Source of the DNA: Aquincola sp.
GTDB lineage: Bacteria > Pseudomonadota > Gammaproteobacteria > Burkholderiales > Burkholderiaceae_C
Direction: 5' to 3'
Assembly (NCBI GenBank): GCA_029884035.1
Contig: JAOUIM010000147.1
Coordinates: forward strand, 1-8,261
Length of the DNA: 8,261 nucleotides
In this document: positions 6,051-8,261 of the stretch, piece by piece
Numbering within the stretch: position 1 is the stretch's first letter
Layout: each line of letters opens with the position of its first letter
Position numbers and translations under genes: made by a program
Notes under the pieces: generated by a model
The model's input: only the letters and a program-made list of their open reading frames with translations
Told to the model about the DNA's origin: nothing
Database searches by the model: none

Positions 6051-6715
6051 GCCTTGCACCGGCGTCGCTGCTGCAACTCATGTGGCTTGCCTCGCCGGCG
6101 CTGCCGGTCGGCGGTTTCAGCTACTCGGAGGCGATGGAGTCCGCGATCGACAGCGGTCAGGTGCACGACGAAGGCAGTGCAGCGGCCTGGCTCGACGACC
6201 AACTGCACCTCTCGCTCGGCCGCAGCGAGCTGCCGCTCGTCGCTGCGGCCATCGATGCCGTGCGTCGGGGCGACACGCCGCGCCTGCAAGGGCTGGCCGA
6301 CTGGCACTCGCACACGCGCGAGACGAGCGAGCTGCGACTGCAGTCCGAGCAGATGGGGCGTTCGCTCATCGGCTGGTTCGATGCACAAGGGGGAACGCCC
6401 GTCACCCCGCCGGCGCCCTGCCCCTGGCCGATTGCCTTCGCTGTGGCCGCCGCGAGCAGTGAAGCCGCACCAGGGGACGTGCTGCTGGCCTTCGGCTTTT
6501 CCTGGGCCGAGAACCAGGTGCAAGCCGCGCTGAAGGCCGTTCCGCTCGGCCAGAGCGCCGGCCAGCGCATCCTGGCGCGGCTGGCGCGCGAATTGCCTGC
6601 GGTCGCGCAGGCCGCGCTCGCGATCGGCGATGACGCGCGGCAGGCCTTCACCCCGGGGCTGGCGATCGCGTCGTCCCGCCACGAAACCCAGTACTCGAGG
6701 TTGTTCCGCTCATGA
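6047..6715 (+). CDS. ureF: Urease accessory protein UreF
   Basis: 222-residue cytoplasmic, mainly helical urease maturation factor. It bridges UreD (bound to apourease) and the GTPase UreG, and is thought to gate GTP hydrolysis and nickel transfer. The N-terminal hallmark SPALPVGGFSYSEAMESAI (16-34) is clear. ETSELRLQSEQMGRSL (92-107) matches the conserved central helix. The C-terminus SSRHETQYSRLFRS (209-222) is the typical UreF ending needed for UreG binding. Length is normal for the family. The gene overlaps ureE and ureG by 4 bases each (ATGA), so the three are translated as a coupled unit. Nothing is missing or truncated. Confidence 0.96.
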   Translation: MSLAPASLLQLMWLASPALPVGGFSYSEAMESAIDSGQVHDEGSAAAWLDDQLHLSLGRSELPLVAAAIDAVRRGDTPRLQGLADWHSHTRETSELRLQSEQMGRSLIGWFDAQGGTPVTPPAPCPWPIAFAVAAASSEAAPGDVLLAFGFSWAENQVQAALKAVPLGQSAGQRILARLARELPAVAQAALAIGDDARQAFTPGLAIASSRHETQYSRLFRS

Positions 6716-7356
6716 CCATGGCCTCGCGAAAGAAGAAACTGCCCCCGCTGCGCGTGGGCGTCGGCGGGCCGGTGGGCTCCGGCAAGACCACTCTCGTGGA
6801 AAAGCTGTGCAAGGCGATGCGCGAACGCTGGGACCTCGTCGTCGTCACCAACGACATCTACACCAAGGAAGACCAGCGCCTGCTCACCGTGGCCGGCGCG
6901 CTGCCGGCCGAACGGATCATGGGCGTGGAGACCGGTGGCTGCCCGCACACCGCGATCCGCGAGGACGCGAGCATCAACCTCGAGGCGGTCGACCGGATGC
7001 TCGAGAAGTTTCCCGACGCCGACATCGTGTTCATCGAGTCCGGCGGCGACAACCTCGCGGCGACCTTCAGCCCGGAGTTGAGCGACCTGACGATCTACGT
7101 GATCGACGTGGCCGGCGGCGAGAAGATCCCGAGGAAGGGCGGCCCGGGCATCACCAAGAGCGACCTGCTCGTGATCAACAAGACCGACCTCGCGCCGCAC
7201 GTGGGCGCCGATCTCGCGGTGATGGAAGCCGACACGCAGCGCATGCGCCCGGCGCACGCCAGTGCGCGGCCGTACGTGATGACCAACCTGCATCGGGGCG
7301 ACGGCCTGGACACGGTGGTGCGTTTCATCGAGCGCAGGGGCCTGCTCACGGCCTGA
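6712..7356 (+). CDS. ureG: Urease accessory GTPase UreG
   Basis: 214-residue SIMIBI-class GTPase that couples GTP hydrolysis to nickel insertion into urease. The P-loop GGPVGSGKTT is at 18-27, the nickel-binding Cys-Pro-His motif at 77-79 within ETGGCPHTAIREDAS, the Walker B-like ESGGDN at 109-114, and the guanine-specificity motif NKTD at 156-159. All catalytic and metal-binding elements are intact. GAGG (6697-6700) lies 11 bases before ATG 6712, and the ATGA overlap with ureF favours this start. A second ATG at 6718 would remove only two residues. It is the last gene of the ureEFG unit; the next gene starts 43 bases downstream. Confidence 0.98.
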   Translation: MTMASRKKKLPPLRVGVGGPVGSGKTTLVEKLCKAMRERWDLVVVTNDIYTKEDQRLLTVAGALPAERIMGVETGGCPHTAIREDASINLEAVDRMLEKFPDADIVFIESGGDNLAATFSPELSDLTIYVIDVAGGEKIPRKGGPGITKSDLLVINKTDLAPHVGADLAVMEADTQRMRPAHASARPYVMTNLHRGDGLDTVVRFIERRGLLTA

Positions 7357-7398
7357 CGCCGCACAGGCGGTATCCTCGCGGCCTGCCCGCATCCCGCC
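7357..7398 (+). promoter_or_regulatory. Spacer after ureG with a weak hairpin and a lone -10-like box
   Basis: GCCTG (7351-7355) and CAGGC (7364-7368) form a 5-bp stem with an 8-base loop overlapping the ureG stop; there is no T-run, so it is at best a weak terminator. TATCCT at 7371-7376 resembles a -10 box, with no matching -35 box at 16-18 bases. No Shine-Dalgarno precedes the ATG at 7399. Whether the downstream gene has its own promoter or is read through from ureEFG cannot be decided from this. Confidence 0.25.
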
Positions 7399-8261
7399 AT
7401 GTACGCCGCGTACTTCGGGCTCAAGCACGAGCCCTTCTCGATCGCGCCCGATCCGCGCTACCTCTTCATGAGCGAGCGCCACCGGGAGGCGCTCGCGCAC
7501 CTGCTGTACGGCGTGAAGGGCGGCACCGGAGGTTTCGTGCTGCTGACCGGCGAGATCGGTGCCGGCAAGACGACGGTGTGCCGCTGCCTGCTCGAGCAGA
7601 TCCCCAAGCGCTGCAACGTCGCCTACATCTTCAACCCGAAGCTCACCGCGCTCGAGCTGCTGAAGACGGTATGCGACGAATTCAGCGTGCGCTATACGCA
7701 CGAGGGTGCGGGCACGCCGACGGTCAAGGATTACCTCGATCCCTTCAACGAGTTCCTGCTCAAGACCCATGCGATGGGCTGGAACAACGTGCTGATCATC
7801 GACGAGGCGCAGAACCTGTCGGCCGGCGTGCTCGAACAGCTGCGCCTGCTGACCAACCTCGAGACCAACGAGCGCAAGCTGCTGCAGATCGTCTTGATCG
7901 GTCAGCCCGAGTTGCGCGCGATGCTGCAGCGTCCCGAGCTCGAGCAACTCGCGCAGCGCGTGGTGGCACGCTACCACCTCGACGCGCTGACCGAACCCGA
8001 GACCGTCAAGTACCTTCGCCATCGCCTGTCGGTGGCCGGACTGACCTCGGCGCTGCCATTCACCAAGACGGCGATGCGCCGCATCCACGCCCTCGCACGC
8101 GGCGTGCCGCGGCGCATCAACCTGCTCGCCGACCGCGCCATGCTCGGCGCCTACGCCGAGAGTGCGGCGCGGATCGACGAGCGCATCGTCGACAAGGCGG
8201 CTGCGGAAGTCTTCGGCACCGAGCGGCGGCTGTCGATGCTGCGCAAGGCGGCACCCTGGGG
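7399..8261 (+). CDS. ExeA/GspA-like AAA+ ATPase of the general secretion pathway type, 3'-partial
   Basis: The first 287 residues of an AAA+ ATPase of the ExeA/GspA group; the frame runs past the window end. The N-terminus MYAAYFGLKHEPFSIAPDPR with SERHREALAHL is typical of this family. Walker A is GEIGAGKTT (51-59), Walker B is VLIIDEAQ (131-138), sensor 1 is IVLIGQPEL (164-172), and QLAQRVVARYHL (183-194) is the conserved arginine-bearing segment. In Aeromonas, ExeA works with the inner-membrane protein ExeB to place the type II secretin through peptidoglycan; similar ATPases serve MSHA pili (MshM) and exosortase loci. The MSERHREALAHLLYGV block fits ExeA better than the exosortase-linked group, as recalled. 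No membrane segment appears in the visible part; one and a peptidoglycan-binding domain may follow outside. The ATG at 7399 gives the exact family start. The gene is unrelated in function to the urease genes before it. Confidence 0.88.
   Translation, partial: MYAAYFGLKHEPFSIAPDPRYLFMSERHREALAHLLYGVKGGTGGFVLLTGEIGAGKTTVCRCLLEQIPKRCNVAYIFNPKLTALELLKTVCDEFSVRYTHEGAGTPTVKDYLDPFNEFLLKTHAMGWNNVLIIDEAQNLSAGVLEQLRLLTNLETNERKLLQIVLIGQPELRAMLQRPELEQLAQRVVARYHLDALTEPETVKYLRHRLSVAGLTSALPFTKTAMRRIHALARGVPRRINLLADRAMLGAYAESAARIDERIVDKAAAEVFGTERRLSMLRKAAPW

Noticed and set aside
6157..8088. Minus-strand open frame of 643 codons across ureF, ureG and the ExeA-like gene
   Set aside because: It lies opposite three clear protein genes, has low-complexity composition rich in His, Arg, Ala, Val and Gln, and shows no domain. 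It is expected from strong G/C third-position bias.

Overview
The window is about 8.3 kb of very GC-rich, densely coding bacterial DNA. Codon third positions are strongly G/C, so long open frames also appear on the opposite strands of real genes; these are shadows. AceK, a persulfide dioxygenase-rhodanese fusion, an ExeA/GspA-type ATPase and urease accessory genes with such high GC suggest a betaproteobacterium of the order Burkholderiales (Rubrivivax/Leptothrix/Methylibium-like). That placement is inferred, not computed. I see no mobile element, RNA gene, CRISPR array or prophage signature, and the region reads as ordinary chromosome.

Layout, left to right. (1) 1-1419, minus: an AMP-forming acyl-CoA synthetase of the AAE3/Pcs60 (oxalate-CoA ligase-like) type, with its C-terminus cut off by the window edge. 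(2) 1420-1600: a divergent intergenic region. (3) 1601-3415, plus: aceK, isocitrate dehydrogenase kinase/phosphatase. (4) A convergent junction with an imperfect 10-bp inverted repeat that includes part of the aceK stop codon. (5) 3450-4265, minus: a crotonase-fold protein carrying the catalytic acids of delta3,5-delta2,4-dienoyl-CoA isomerase. (6) 4339-5412, minus: a persulfide dioxygenase fused to a rhodanese domain, upstream of gene 5 on the same strand. (7) 5413-5489: a 77-bp divergent spacer. (8) 5490-7356, plus: ureE-ureF-ureG, joined by two 4-base ATGA overlaps, with no urease structural genes beside them. (9) 7399 to the window end, plus: an ExeA/GspA-like AAA+ ATPase, cut at its 3' end. 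No gap exceeds 300 bases; the largest is 181 bases.

Functionally, the left half fits acyl-CoA and two-carbon metabolism. The ligase activates an acid, the isomerase would help degrade unsaturated acids, and AceK switches isocitrate dehydrogenase so that isocitrate enters the glyoxylate shunt. The fusion protein detoxifies persulfide sulfur. The ureEFG block delivers nickel to urease, whose subunits must be encoded elsewhere if the enzyme is made. The last gene probably starts a separate secretion-related unit.

No clearly new system is visible. The points most worth a second look are the ureEFG block detached from ureDABC, the dienoyl-CoA isomerase-type residues in a protein likely to be labelled a generic enoyl-CoA hydratase, the bacterial AAE3-type ligase, the persulfide dioxygenase fusion without sulfur-oxidation neighbours, and the convergent-junction hairpin.
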